A stretch of 64,000 bases of DNA from Luteibacter sp. dw_328. Lineage in GTDB: Bacteria; Pseudomonadota; Gammaproteobacteria; Xanthomonadales; Rhodanobacteraceae. Under the pieces are notes generated by a model. The model was not told the origin of the DNA. It saw only the letters and a program-made list of their open reading frames with translations, and searched no databases. This document shows positions 36,105 to 45,367 of the stretch, piece by piece; within the stretch, counting starts at the first letter, position 1; each line of letters begins with the position of its first letter. A program made the position numbers and the translations under genes. The stretch spans positions 148,134 through 212,133 of the forward strand of contig NZ_JAAVUW010000009.1 in assembly GCF_018449605.1 (NCBI RefSeq). The letters run 5' to 3'.

Positions 36105-38761
36105 GCGTTCTCGGTGGGGGGCGGCGGCAGCGGCAGTGAGACCCGGATGGTCGTGCCTCCGCCCACGTGGGGCAAGGCCTCCACGCTGCCGCCATGCGCG
36201 CCGATCATGCCACGGCAGATCGCCAGGCCCAGCCCGGTCCCCTTGCCGCCGCGGTCGCCGCGCGTCACCGAATAGAACATGTCGAAGATCCGCGCCCGCT
36301 CGTCCTCCGGAATACCCGGACCGCGATCGGCCACGTCCACCAGCAGGCGACCCGCCTCCGAGCGGACCGTGACGCGAATCGGCTCCTCGGGCGGTGTGAA
36401 GCGGCCCGCATTCTCGAGGATATTGAACAACGCCTGCTCGATCAGCGCGGGGTGCACATGCAGGAGCACGGTGTCGGTCGGCAGGTGCATGTCGATCCGC
36501 ACCTCGGGGAATAGCTTGTGCATGCGCGACACGGCGGCGGCGACGATCTCGCCAGCGTCCACCCAGTCACGATGGAGCTGCAGCGTGCCATGGCCAAGAC
36601 GGGTCATGTCGAGCAGGTTCTGGATGTAACGATCGAGACGCTGGCCCTCGCCGAGAATGGCCTGGAGCAGTTCGTGCCGTTCGTTGGCGGGCAGCTGGGC
36701 GTCGTAGCTGAGCAGGGTGCCGGCGGAGCCGATCATCGAGGCCAGCGGGGAGCGCAGGTCGTGTGAGACCGACGAGAGCAGGGCACTGCGCAGGCGTTCG
36801 GTTTCGCCCTGCACGCGCGCGCTTTCCAGTTCGTGCGCGAGGCGCGCCCGATCGAGTGCCTGGCCGATGTCCTGCACCATGGCCAGGGCGAGGCTGCGCC
36901 GGTCGGCATCGGGCTCGCGTGCGCTCAGCGGAAAGCGCAACGCGACGACCCCGGCCCGCTGGTGTTCGGCGCCGAGCGGCAGCATCCAGCAGGAGGCGGC
37001 ATGCAACGTATCGGTGTAGCGGCCTGCCGGCTCGGCATGGCCCTCGCACCAGTCGGCGGCCGCGAGGTCCTGCGTGGATAACGCGAAGGCATCGGGAACC
37101 GAGTTCACGACCTTGAAGTGGCCGCTCTCGTCGCGTGCAAGCATCGCGATCTCGATCGAAAGCGCGCGGGCCAATGCCCCCGCGCCGGCCTTGCGGATGC
37201 TGTCGGCGTCGGCGCTGGTCGCCAGTTGCTGGCCCAGTGCGACCAACGCGCGGGCACGCACCTGTGCAGCGCGCAGCGACGTCACCTGTCCGGCCAGCCG
37301 TGTCGCCAGCCGGCTGCAGACCAGCGCGACGACGAGGAACAGGACGACGGCGAGCACATCATCGGCGTTGGCGATGGCCAGCGTGTAGCGCGGCGGGGCG
37401 AAGAAGAAGTTGTAACCCAGGAAGCAGAGCAGCGCCGTGTACACAGCCACAGCCATGCGCGTACGCACCGCGACGACGAGCACGGCGGTGAGGAAGATCA
37501 ATGAGAGGTTGGCCACCGACAGGAAGCGATCGGCAACGAACGACAACGCCATGGCGATGGCGGTCGCTCCCGTGGCGAACGCGTACTCGCGGCGGGACCC
37601 GCCGCCATCCTTGAAGCGCAGGCGTCGACGTGCGCGAGCGCGTTCGGCCGGCGTGGCGACGATGGTCAGCTCGAGGTGCGCGCCGCGGCGTAGCAGCTGC
37701 TGGGTGAGCGAGAACCCGAGGCGCCGGGCGATCGGCCGCTCGCGGGTACGACCGACGATGATCTGGCCGACGCCTTCGCGATCGGCCCAGGTGAGCAGTT
37801 CATCGGCCACGGCATGGCCGCGCAGGATCACGCCTTCACCACCGAGTCGGCGAGCAAGACGCATCGCGGAATCCACGCGCTCGCGCCGCTCGGCATCGAG
37901 GCCGCCGCGATCGACGAAGACCACGCTCCAGGGTGCGCCACGACGCTCGGCGATGCGTCGAGTAATACGCACGAGATATTCGCTCTGCCCGTGGCCGTCG
38001 ATGGCGGCCATGCAACGGCGGCGCACCGGCATGGCATCGCCACGGGCGAGCATGTGTTCGCGCAGGTCGCTGTCGACATGTGCTGCCACGGTTTCAACAG
38101 CGAGCTCGCGCAGGGCGGCGAGGTTGGTCGGCGAGAAATAGGCATCCAGCGCGACGGCTGCCGTTTCCGGCACATAGACCTTGCCCTGCTTGAGCCGGCC
38201 GATCAGTTCGCGCGGCGGCAGGTCGACCAGCACGATATCGCGTGCCCGGTCGAGGAAGGCGTCGGGCACGGTCTCGCGCACGGCCACGCCGGTGATCCGG
38301 CGGATCTGGTCGTTGAGGCTCTCAAGATGCTGGACATTGAGTGCTGTGTAGACCTCGATGCCGGCATCCAGCAGTTCGGCGATATCCTGCCAGCGGCGCG
38401 TGTGGCGGCCACCGGGAAGATTGGTGTGAGCCAGTTCGTCGACCAGCAACACGGCGGGCCGACGCGCGAGCGCGGCCTCGAGATCGAACTCGCGAAAGTC
38501 GCGTCCGGCATAGCGCACGGGACGGGTCGGCAGCACTTCCAGGCCTTCGACCAGCGCCGCGGTGTCCGAACGCCCGTGGGTTTCGACGAGTCCGACGACC
38601 ACGTCGATGCCCTGGCGTTTCAGATCGCGGGCCGCGGAAAGCATGGCGTAGGTCTTGCCGACACCGGGTGCCGCGCCGAGGAAGACCTTGAGGCGCTGGC
38701 CGTCCTCTTCCTTCGCGGCACTGAGCAGCGCGTTGGCGCGGGCGTCGCGGTCGTCAGTCAT
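36101..38761 (-). CDS. kdpD: KdpD sensor histidine kinase
   Basis: Membrane sensor kinase of 886 aa. The N-terminal KdpD domain has Walker A GAAPGVGKT (29-37) and a USP-like region; then four clustered TM helices (about 400-480, DUF4118), a GAF-like region, the phosphorylation motif SHDLRSP with H667, and an ATPase domain with NILENAGRFTP and GTGLGLAICRG. It phosphorylates KdpE. It is separated from kdpC by a paired repeat of the dispersed family, which may uncouple kdpDE expression from the transporter genes. Confidence 0.95.
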   Translation of the reverse strand: MTDDRDARANALLSAAKEEDGQRLKVFLGAAPGVGKTYAMLSAARDLKRQGIDVVVGLVETHGRSDTAALVEGLEVLPTRPVRYAGRDFREFDLEAALARRPAVLLVDELAHTNLPGGRHTRRWQDIAELLDAGIEVYTALNVQHLESLNDQIRRITGVAVRETVPDAFLDRARDIVLVDLPPRELIGRLKQGKVYVPETAAVALDAYFSPTNLAALRELAVETVAAHVDSDLREHMLARGDAMPVRRRCMAAIDGHGQSEYLVRITRRIAERRGAPWSVVFVDRGGLDAERRERVDSAMRLARRLGGEGVILRGHAVADELLTWADREGVGQIIVGRTRERPIARRLGFSLTQQLLRRGAHLELTIVATPAERARARRRLRFKDGGGSRREYAFATGATAIAMALSFVADRFLSVANLSLIFLTAVLVVAVRTRMAVAVYTALLCFLGYNFFFAPPRYTLAIANADDVLAVVLFLVVALVCSRLATRLAGQVTSLRAAQVRARALVALGQQLATSADADSIRKAGAGALARALSIEIAMLARDESGHFKVVNSVPDAFALSTQDLAAADWCEGHAEPAGRYTDTLHAASCWMLPLGAEHQRAGVVALRFPLSAREPDADRRSLALAMVQDIGQALDRARLAHELESARVQGETERLRSALLSSVSHDLRSPLASMIGSAGTLLSYDAQLPANERHELLQAILGEGQRLDRYIQNLLDMTRLGHGTLQLHRDWVDAGEIVAAAVSRMHKLFPEVRIDMHLPTDTVLLHVHPALIEQALFNILENAGRFTPPEEPIRVTVRSEAGRLLVDVADRGPGIPEDERARIFDMFYSVTRGDRGGKGTGLGLAICRGMIGAHGGSVEALPHVGGGTTIRVSLPLPPPPTENA

Positions 38762-38825
38762 GAGGCGTGGCCGGGGGCGAAGGGTGCATGGGGGAAGGGT
38801 AGCCGATGGGCTGAGGCAAACTGGT

Positions 38826-38892
38826 ATCGCCGATGAATCGGCTCCTACAAGAGCGCGGGCCCGTTCGTTGTAGGAGCCGATTCATCGGCGAT
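38826..38892. repeat. Paired palindromic repeat inside the kdp operon
   Basis: Two inverse units (CGCCGATGAATCGGCTCCTA and its reverse complement) about 20 bp apart lie between kdpC and kdpD. The pair could fold into a long stem in the kdp mRNA and alter the ratio of transporter to regulator transcripts. Confidence 0.85.
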
Positions 38893-38897
38893 GGGTG

Positions 38898-39473
38898 TTA
38901 CCGAGACGCTTGATCAACAGCCAGGTTGAGCTTCAACACATTAACCCGAGGCTCGCCCAGCACACCCAACTGACGCCCTTCGGTATTGGCCGCCACCAAC
39001 TCGCGCAACTTCGCGGGATCCAGGTGCCTTGCCCTGGCCACGCGAGCCAGCTGGTACTCGGCCGCGGCCGGGCTGATCTCCGGATCCAGGCCACTGCCCG
39101 ACGCCGTCACCAGGTCCACCGGCACGGCGGCCTTGTTGAGGGGATCGGCGTCGCGCAGCGCGGCGATGCGATCGCTCGCCGCTTTGGCCAGGGCCGGGTT
39201 GGTCGGGCCCAGGTTCGACGGAGTGGACGCCGCGGCATTGTTCGGGCCCGGCGTGGTCGCCGACGGGCGACCCCAGAAGTAGCCGGGCGCCGTGAACGAC
39301 TGACCGATCAGCGCGGAGCCGACCGGCTTGCCATCACGTTCGACCAGGCTGCCCGCCGCCTGGTGCGGGAACAGCAGGGCCGATAGCCCACCGACCACCG
39401 CCGGATAGGCCACGCCGGTGACCGCGGTCATGAGCAGGAGCAGGACGATGGCGTTACGCAGCAAGGTGGTCAT
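38898..39473 (-). CDS. kdpC: KdpC subunit of the K+-transporting ATPase
   Basis: Membrane-anchored subunit of 191 aa that stabilises nucleotide binding by KdpB. One N-terminal TM helix ([20 protein letters not shown], about residues 9-28), then periplasmic part with [27 protein letters not shown] and the family signature [13 protein letters not shown] followed by [11 protein letters not shown]. It is 9 bp after the porin gene and not next to kdpB, an unusual position. Confidence 0.95.
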   Translation of the reverse strand: MTTLLRNAIVLLLLMTAVTGVAYPAVVGGLSALLFPHQAAGSLVERDGKPVGSALIGQSFTAPGYFWGRPSATTPGPNNAAASTPSNLGPTNPALAKAASDRIAALRDADPLNKAAVPVDLVTASGSGLDPEISPAAAEYQLARVARARHLDPAKLRELVAANTEGRQLGVLGEPRVNVLKLNLAVDQASR

Positions 39474-39482
39474 GGGAGTTCC

Positions 39483-40901
39483 TTAGTAGTGCAGGATCGC
39501 GTCGACGACGGCGGTGGCCTGGTAGTCCTTGCGGCCACCGTTGTATGCATCGACGTCGTAAGACCGGTCGTAACGGATTTCGGGACGGATCTCGAGATCC
39601 GGAGTCACCCAATGGGTCATGCCGAGCGTGTGGCTGGTGTACTTGGTCGGGTACCCGGTGCGCTGACCCTTCTGGTCGTTATAGAACTCGTTGCGGAACG
39701 AGATCATGTTCTTCGGATCCAGTTCGACGTTGAAGTAGTTCACGATCCCGTACTCGCCGGCCTTGCCCGGGAACGGTGACGAGCCAGCGACTTTCGGATC
39801 GAAGTCCTCGCCATAGCCCGGAATGTTGCGGCCGTACATGTAGTACGCCTCGGTGAGCATGTGTACGTTGTCACTGAAGCGATGGCCCCAGGTGGTCACG
39901 TACATCTGCACGTTGTTGTAGTTGTAGTCGGAGTTGTTGAAGCTGTTCACGCAGGGATAGAGCATGTCGTTGTTGTCGGACGACACGTAGCGTACGCAGG
40001 CCTGCAACGTCGGGCGTGCCGAATGGTTCCACACCGCGGTGTCGTTGCCACCGTTGATGCCCACCTGCAATGTCCACTGCTGGTTGAGGCGCGTCGTGGT
40101 CATCACACCCATCTGGGTGTACGGATCCACGGTGTAGAGGATCGAGTGGGTGACCAGATAGTTGTTGGGCGAGAACTGCGCCTCGATGTCCGGCAACGAC
40201 AACCAGCGACCGATGCGGATATCCATGCCTTCGGCAATGTGCGGCAGGTAGATGTCGCCGTAGAACAGCATCGGGTCATAGCCGTAAATCTTGCCGTTGA
40301 GCGGCTCGTTCGGCTTGGGATTGTTGAGAAGCTGGTTGCTGAAGACGCCCTTCGCCGTGGTGAAGTGGTAGTCGTAACCATAGAGGTTATCCAGGTGGAA
40401 GCCCCAGTCCACGTGATCGGTCTGCACGGTGTCGGCCAGGCGCTCGATGCGGAACAGGGCCTGGTTGAACTCGATGCGATTAGGACGCACCGCGTACGAC
40501 ACCGGATAGTTCGTGTGCGAGGACGTGCTCAGGTTGGCCGAGGCATTGAGCCAGCCATACACCTCGATGCGGTTGTCCTTCATCCACTTGCCGACGCTGT
40601 TGCAGGCAAGTGCCTTCTCGAGCGGGTACTGCGAGTTCTCGTTCGGCGCACCGATCGGATAGGGGACGCCACCTAGCTGCCATTCCGCCGAGGGGAACGG
40701 CGGTGACGAGAACGGCGCGGCCATGCCGCGGCGTGCCGGCGCCTCAGCGTTGGGATCGGCCGGCTGGGCATCTTCGCGGTAGGCGGCGGCAAGGCGGCTA
40801 CCGAATCCCTGGGAGCAGTCGTCACTGCCCGAGGCCATGGCCTTGGTGACAGGTGCGAGTGCGAACATGGCGGCGAGGAAAGCATAACGAGTGGTACGCA
40901 T
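39483..40901 (-). CDS. Outer-membrane beta-barrel porin (OmpL/BBP2-like) within the kdp operon
   Basis: 472-aa predicted outer-membrane channel. Signal peptide 1-23 (FLAAMFALAPVTKAMA), an N-terminal Pro/Ala-rich spacer to about residue 100, then a long series of amphipathic strands with IEVYGWLNASANLSTS, DWGFHLDNLYGYDYHF, RIGRWLSLPDIEAQFSP and QMGVMTTTRLNQQW, and a C terminus VVDAILHY ending in an aromatic residue. This resembles the putative porin family PF07642. It lies between the 62-aa gene and kdpC, with 9 bp to kdpC, so it is expressed with the potassium pump and is inferred to let K+ through the outer membrane. The substrate is not proven. Confidence 0.85.
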   Translation of the reverse strand: MRTTRYAFLAAMFALAPVTKAMASGSDDCSQGFGSRLAAAYREDAQPADPNAEAPARRGMAAPFSSPPFPSAEWQLGGVPYPIGAPNENSQYPLEKALACNSVGKWMKDNRIEVYGWLNASANLSTSSHTNYPVSYAVRPNRIEFNQALFRIERLADTVQTDHVDWGFHLDNLYGYDYHFTTAKGVFSNQLLNNPKPNEPLNGKIYGYDPMLFYGDIYLPHIAEGMDIRIGRWLSLPDIEAQFSPNNYLVTHSILYTVDPYTQMGVMTTTRLNQQWTLQVGINGGNDTAVWNHSARPTLQACVRYVSSDNNDMLYPCVNSFNNSDYNYNNVQMYVTTWGHRFSDNVHMLTEAYYMYGRNIPGYGEDFDPKVAGSSPFPGKAGEYGIVNYFNVELDPKNMISFRNEFYNDQKGQRTGYPTKYTSHTLGMTHWVTPDLEIRPEIRYDRSYDVDAYNGGRKDYQATAVVDAILHY

Positions 40902-40975
40902 GGCGTTTTGACCGATCCCTTTCGGGACCCCTTTATCGGTGGAGTGGGTGGGTTGGGCTTTACAGAAGACGGCGT

Positions 40976-41164
40976 TCAGATGCCGGCGTAGCCGCCGAGC
41001 GTGTATTCGTCGTCGTTGGGCGGTGTGACCGGAACCATGCGCGGCTTGATCACCGCGATCGGCGCGCCCGCAACGGCAGCGACGTGTTCCGGGGCGACGA
41101 CGCGGACTTCCATGTCCAGATCGGCGTGGTCTTCGATGAAAACGGTGAGCTTCACGGAATGCAT
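40976..41164 (-). CDS. 62-aa protein of unknown function within the kdp operon
   Basis: Small gene between kdpB and the porin. The product starts MHSVKLTVFIEDHADLDMEV and ends NDDEYTLGGYAGI; it is acidic at both ends, rich in Val/Ala/Pro, and has no signal peptide or membrane helix, so it is predicted cytoplasmic. The start ATG 41164 has GAGG nine bases upstream; it is 13 bp from the kdpB stop and 74 bp from the porin start. Not recognised. Its place in the operon suggests a role in Kdp function, assembly or regulation, which is inference. Confidence 0.7.
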   Translation of the reverse strand: MHSVKLTVFIEDHADLDMEVRVVAPEHVAAVAGAPIAVIKPRMVPVTPPNDDEYTLGGYAGI

Positions 41165-41177
41165 GGGGCGACCTCGG

Positions 41178-43256
41178 TCAGGCGAGTCCAAGAAGGACCA
41201 GCAGCATGTCGATCAACTTGATGCCAATGAAGGGCACGACGATGCCGCCAAGCCCGTAGACGAGCAGATTTCGACGCAGGAGCGCGCCAGCGCCGAGCGC
41301 GCGGTAGGCCACGCCCTTCAGTGCGAGCGGGATGAGACAGATGATGATCAGCGCATTGAAGATCACCGCGGACAGGATCGCGCTGCGTGGCGTGGCCAGG
41401 TTCATGACGTTGAGCGCATTGAGTGCGGGATACGTCGTGGCGAACGCCGCCGGAATGATCGCGAAGTACTTGGCGATATCGTTGGCGATGGAGAACGTGG
41501 TCAGCGAGCCGCGAGTGATCAGCATCTGCTTGCCGATGGCGACGATCTCGATCAGCTTGGTCGGATTGGAATCCAGGTCGACCATGTTGCCGGCTTCTTT
41601 CGCCGCCTGCGTGCCGCTGTTCATCGCCACCGCCACGTCGGCCTGGGCCAGCGCCGGTGCGTCGTTGGTGCCGTCGCCGCACATCGCCACCAGGCGGTTC
41701 TCGGCCTGCATGTCGCGGATGAGCTTGAGCTTGGCTTCCGGCGTCGCCTCGGCGAGGAAGTCGTCGACGCCGGCTTCGGCTGCGATCGCCGCCGCCGTGA
41801 GCGGGTTGTCGCCGGTGATCATGATGGTGCGGATGCCCATCTTGCGCATCTCGGCGAAGCGCTCCTTGATGCCGTCCTTGACGATGTCCTTGAGCTCGAC
41901 CACACCCAGGGTCAGCGCGCCGTCGACCACGATCAGCGGCGTCGCGCCGCGACGGGCAACGTCTTCGGCCATGCGACGAACGAGCGGTGGCAGATGGCTG
42001 TCCTGAGTGTCGAGATAGCGCATGACGGCGTCCATCGCACCCTTGCGGATGTGGCGGGTGCCCACGTCCACACCGCTCATGCGGGTCTGCGCGGTGAACG
42101 GCACGAACTCGGCGCGGCGGTCGTCGTGGCGGCGCTCGCTGACGCTGACGCTGATGTACTTCGCGGCCAGGGTGACGATACTGCGGCCTTCCGGCGTCTC
42201 GTCGGCGCGCGAGGCCAGTTCGGCGGCCTCCGCGAGCTCGCGTTCTTCGATACCCGGGGCGGGGTAGAAGGCCACGGCCTGGCGATTGCCGAGCGTGATC
42301 GTGCCGGTCTTGTCGAGCAGCAGCACGTCCACGTCACCGGCGGCCTCGACCGCGCGGCCCGACGTGGCGATGACGTTGGCGCGGATCATGCGATCCATGC
42401 CGGCGATACCGATGGCCGAGAGCAGGGCGCCGATCGTCGTCGGAATCAGGCAGACCAGTAGCGCGATGAGTACGGTCAGGCTGATCGGCTCGCCCGCGCC
42501 AGCGGCCTGCACGCTGTAGATCGAGTACGGCAGCAGCGTCGCGCAGGCCAGCAGGAAGATCAGGGTGAACTTCGCCAGCAGGATCGTCAGCGCGATCTCG
42601 TTCGGGGTCTTGCGGCGAGAAGCGCCTTCGACCATCGAGATCATGCGGTCTAGGAAGCTCTCGCCAGGGTTGCTGGAGATGCGCACCACGATCCAGTCGG
42701 AGAGCACGCGGGTGCCACCGGTGACCGCGCTGCGGTCGCCGCCGGACTCACGGATCACCGGCGCGGATTCACCAGTGATCGCACTCTCGTCGACGCTGGC
42801 GGCGCCGACCACGATCTCGCCGTCGCCGGGGATGATCTCGCCGGCTTCGACAAGGACGTGATGGCCGAGGCGCAGCTCGCTGGACGGGGTGAAGACAATG
42901 GGCGCCTCGCGGTCCGCGGAAGCGAGCTTCTTCGCCATCACGTCACGACGGGAACCGCGTAGCGCGTCGGCCTGGGCCTTGCCGCGACCTTCCGCCAGCG
43001 CTTCGGCGAAGTTGGCGAACAGCAAGGTGAACCACAACCAGAGGCTGACCCAGAAGATGAACGCGGTCGGCGCTTCGGCGTGACCCGTAAGGGCCTGCAC
43101 CCAGAGCAGCGTGGTGGCCACGCTGCACACGAAGACCACGAACATCACCGGGTTGCGGAACTGCATGCGCGGCGAGAGCTTGCGGAACGCGTCGACGAGG
43201 GCGCGAGTCACCAGCGCGCGATCGAAACCACGCGGGGTATGGGCTTGGGAAGTCAT
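41178..43256 (-). CDS. kdpB: KdpB, catalytic ATPase subunit of the K+ pump
   Basis: P-type ATPase subunit of 692 aa that hydrolyses ATP to drive potassium import through KdpA. TGES at 161-164 (the serine corresponds to the inhibitory phosphorylation site known in E. coli), phosphorylated aspartate D315 in DKTGT (315-319), [14 protein letters not shown], and [20 protein letters not shown]. About seven TM helices, the family number. It starts three bases after the kdpA stop, indicating tight coupling. Confidence 0.97.
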   Translation of the reverse strand: MTSQAHTPRGFDRALVTRALVDAFRKLSPRMQFRNPVMFVVFVCSVATTLLWVQALTGHAEAPTAFIFWVSLWLWFTLLFANFAEALAEGRGKAQADALRGSRRDVMAKKLASADREAPIVFTPSSELRLGHHVLVEAGEIIPGDGEIVVGAASVDESAITGESAPVIRESGGDRSAVTGGTRVLSDWIVVRISSNPGESFLDRMISMVEGASRRKTPNEIALTILLAKFTLIFLLACATLLPYSIYSVQAAGAGEPISLTVLIALLVCLIPTTIGALLSAIGIAGMDRMIRANVIATSGRAVEAAGDVDVLLLDKTGTITLGNRQAVAFYPAPGIEERELAEAAELASRADETPEGRSIVTLAAKYISVSVSERRHDDRRAEFVPFTAQTRMSGVDVGTRHIRKGAMDAVMRYLDTQDSHLPPLVRRMAEDVARRGATPLIVVDGALTLGVVELKDIVKDGIKERFAEMRKMGIRTIMITGDNPLTAAAIAAEAGVDDFLAEATPEAKLKLIRDMQAENRLVAMCGDGTNDAPALAQADVAVAMNSGTQAAKEAGNMVDLDSNPTKLIEIVAIGKQMLITRGSLTTFSIANDIAKYFAIIPAAFATTYPALNALNVMNLATPRSAILSAVIFNALIIICLIPLALKGVAYRALGAGALLRRNLLVYGLGGIVVPFIGIKLIDMLLVLLGLA

Positions 43257-43259
43257 GGA

Positions 43260-44981
43260 TCAGTGGCCCGTGGCGGACATCAGTTGTTCGGCGATCGGCC
43301 CAAGGGCGAGTGCCGGGAGGAAGGTCAGTGCGCCGACGACGATGACGACGCAGGCAAGCAGCGTGACGAAGAGCGGTGTATGCGTCGGCAGCGTGCCAGC
43401 GGTTTCCGGCACGTGGCGCTTGGCAGCCAGCGAGCCGGCCATGGCGAGCATCGCGATCGCCAGCGGGAAGCGGGCGAGGAACATGCAGATGGCCAGCAAC
43501 ACGTTCCAGAAGGGCGTATTGGCGGACAAACCACCGAACGCGCTGCCGTTGTTGTTCGCCGCCGAGCTCACCGCATAGAGGATCTCGCTGAAGCCGTGGG
43601 CACCCGGGTTAGCCACCGCCGCTGTGCCGGCCGGCGTCATCACCGCGATGGCCGTGCAGATCACCACCAGGGCACAGGGAATCAGTACGGCGAGGCTCGC
43701 CATCTTCATCTCGTGCGCTTCGATCTTCTTGCCGAGGTATTCCGGTGTACGACCCACCATCAGCCCGGCAATGAACACCGCGACCACAGCGAAGGCGAGC
43801 ATGCCGTACAGACCCGAGCCGACACCGCCGAAGATCACTTCACCCAGCTGCATCAGCCACATGGGCACGAGGCCACCGAGCGGCGTGAGCGAGTCGTGGG
43901 CGGCGTTCACCGCGCCGCAGGACGCTGCCGTCGTGATGGCGGCGAACAACCCGGACGCGGCGATGCCGAAGCGCGTCTCCTTGCCTTCCATGTTGCCGCC
44001 GGCCTGCGTGGCCGAGGCCTGCGCGTCGATGGCCAACCCGTGCAGCGCCGGGTTACCGGCCTGTTCGGCGGCTACGAGTCCCAGCGTCAGCGGGACGAAA
44101 ATAAGCAGCATGGTGGCGAGCAGCGCCCAGCCCTGGCGGCGATCGCCGACCATGCTGCCGAAGGTGTAGCAAAGTGACGCCGGAACAAGAAAGATCGCCA
44201 GCATCTCGACGAAGTTGGAGAACGGCGTCGGATTCTCGAACGGATGCGCGGAGTTGGCGTTGAAAAAGCCACCGCCATTGGTGCCGAGCATCTTGATCGC
44301 GATCTGCGACGCCGCCGGACCCATCGGCAAGGTCTGCTGGCCGTGCTGCAGGGTCGCGACGTCGACATAGGCCGACACGTTCTGCACCACACCCTGCGAA
44401 ACCAGCAACAGGGCGATCACCAGGGAAAACGGAATGAGCACGTAGAGCGTGGCCCGGGTCATGTCGACCCAGAAGTTGCCCACCGCTGCGACGCCGCGAC
44501 GGCTGAAGCCACGGATGACCGCGATCAGCACGGCGATGCCAGTCGCCGCCGACAGGAAGTTCTGCACCGCCAGGCCGATCGCCTGGGTGAAGTAGCTCAT
44601 CGTCGACTCGCCGGCGTAACCCTGCCAGTTCGTGTTCGTCGCGAAACTCACCGCGGTGTTCATCGCCGAATCCGGCGTGATCGCACCGAAGTGCTGCGGG
44701 TTCAGCGGCAACCACTGCTGCGTGCGCTGGAGGATGTAGACGACGGCGAGGCCGGCTACGTTGAAGACCAGCATGGCGATGGCGTAGCGCTTCCAGCTCA
44801 TGTCCTCGTCGGCGCGGATGCCCGACAGACGATAGAGCAGGTTTTCGGCGCGGGCGCCGAAGCGGTTCACGCGGTTGGGCGTCTCGGCGAACACCTGGGC
44901 CATGTAGTGGCCCATGGGTTTCACCAGCACGAGGAGGACGGCCAGGTACAGGCCGACCTGGAAGAAGTCGTTCGCGGTCAT
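43260..44981 (-). CDS. kdpA: KdpA, potassium channel-like subunit
   Basis: Integral membrane subunit of 573 aa that selects and conducts K+. Four pore loops are visible: [13 protein letters not shown] near 115, [19 protein letters not shown] near 230, [18 protein letters not shown] near 340 and [13 protein letters not shown] near 465, the four selectivity-filter blocks of KdpA. ATG at 44981 is chosen ([13 protein letters not shown]) with GGAG eight bases upstream; a GTG three codons earlier is in frame but lies inside kdpF. The start overlaps the kdpF stop (ATGA). Confidence 0.97.
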   Translation of the reverse strand: MTANDFFQVGLYLAVLLVLVKPMGHYMAQVFAETPNRVNRFGARAENLLYRLSGIRADEDMSWKRYAIAMLVFNVAGLAVVYILQRTQQWLPLNPQHFGAITPDSAMNTAVSFATNTNWQGYAGESTMSYFTQAIGLAVQNFLSAATGIAVLIAVIRGFSRRGVAAVGNFWVDMTRATLYVLIPFSLVIALLLVSQGVVQNVSAYVDVATLQHGQQTLPMGPAASQIAIKMLGTNGGGFFNANSAHPFENPTPFSNFVEMLAIFLVPASLCYTFGSMVGDRRQGWALLATMLLIFVPLTLGLVAAEQAGNPALHGLAIDAQASATQAGGNMEGKETRFGIAASGLFAAITTAASCGAVNAAHDSLTPLGGLVPMWLMQLGEVIFGGVGSGLYGMLAFAVVAVFIAGLMVGRTPEYLGKKIEAHEMKMASLAVLIPCALVVICTAIAVMTPAGTAAVANPGAHGFSEILYAVSSAANNNGSAFGGLSANTPFWNVLLAICMFLARFPLAIAMLAMAGSLAAKRHVPETAGTLPTHTPLFVTLLACVVIVVGALTFLPALALGPIAEQLMSATGH

Positions 44982-45070
44982 TCGAACCACTCCGGCTTCA
45001 ACAGGGCGACGCAGAGGTAACCGGTCAGGGCCACCGCAACCACGGTGGCGATAAGCAGGACAAGGGACAT
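44978..45070 (-). CDS. kdpF: KdpF, small stabilising subunit of the K+ pump
   Basis: 30-aa single-helix membrane peptide beginning [19 protein letters not shown] and ending ALLKPEWFE, the highly typical KdpF C terminus. It stabilises the KdpABC complex in other bacteria. GGAG lies six bases before the ATG, and its TGA overlaps the kdpA ATG. Confidence 0.93.
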   Translation of the reverse strand: MSLVLLIATVVAVALTGYLCVALLKPEWFE

Positions 45071-45080
45071 GGCGGGCTCC

Positions 45081-45200
45081 TCAGCGACGACCGAGACGGT
45101 CGCAAATCATGAGGAAGCCGATCGTCAGCGCCGTAAGGGCGACAACGAGAAGGACGTACAGGAGTTCCACGGGTGCATTCCGTCGAAGAAGACGGCGCAT
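45081..45200 (-). CDS. 39-aa single-pass membrane protein at the head of the kdp operon
   Basis: Short protein starting MRRLLRRNAPVELLYVLLVV with one TM helix (about residues 12-32) and a C terminus ending MICDRLGRR. GGGAG lies five bases before ATG 45200. Positively charged N terminus predicts an N-in helix. It ends 10 bp before kdpF. Comparable tiny helix proteins precede kdpF in many proteobacterial kdp operons (recalled knowledge, not tested); their role is not known. Confidence 0.75.
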   Translation of the reverse strand: MRRLLRRNAPVELLYVLLVVALTALTIGFLMICDRLGRR

Positions 45201-45230
45201 TGTTCTCCCGGGGCGATATTTCCTGCGTAT

Positions 45231-45248
45231 CGCGCCCCGCGGGGCGCG
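45231..45248. promoter_or_regulatory. 18-bp perfect palindrome in the kdp leader
   Basis: CGCGCCCCGCGGGGCGCG is self-complementary end to end. It lies 31-48 bp upstream of the first kdp-operon start and adjoins the tandem repeats. It could be an RNA hairpin in the leader or a protein site. Confidence 0.6.
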
Positions 45249-45268
45249 TAAATTTCCCGTAAATTTCC
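45247..45268 (-). promoter_or_regulatory. Two exact 11-bp tandem repeats, KdpE-box candidate
   Basis: Read on the minus strand, GGAAATTTACG occurs twice head to tail without a gap. OmpR/PhoB-family regulators such as KdpE bind direct repeats spaced 11 bp, and E. coli KdpE sites contain TTTACA-like sequence. The AT-rich repeat stands out in GC-rich DNA immediately upstream of the kdp operon. Confidence 0.6.
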
Positions 45269-45282
45269 TACGCGGCGGGTTT

Positions 45283-45362
45283 TGTAGGAGCCGATTCATC
45301 GGCGAAAAGCCAACGAAGCGGCCTAGCCGGAACGCCAATCGCCGATAAATCGGCTCCTACAA
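45283..45362. repeat. Paired palindromic repeat, outward orientation
   Basis: The left unit reads TAGGAGCCGATTCATCGGCG and the right unit CGCCGATAAATCGGCTCCTA, i.e. the opposite order to the other pairs in the window. The right unit has one changed core base (GATAAATC). Located between the S9 peptidase 3' end and the kdp promoter. Confidence 0.8.
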
Positions 45363-45367
45363 CAGCA

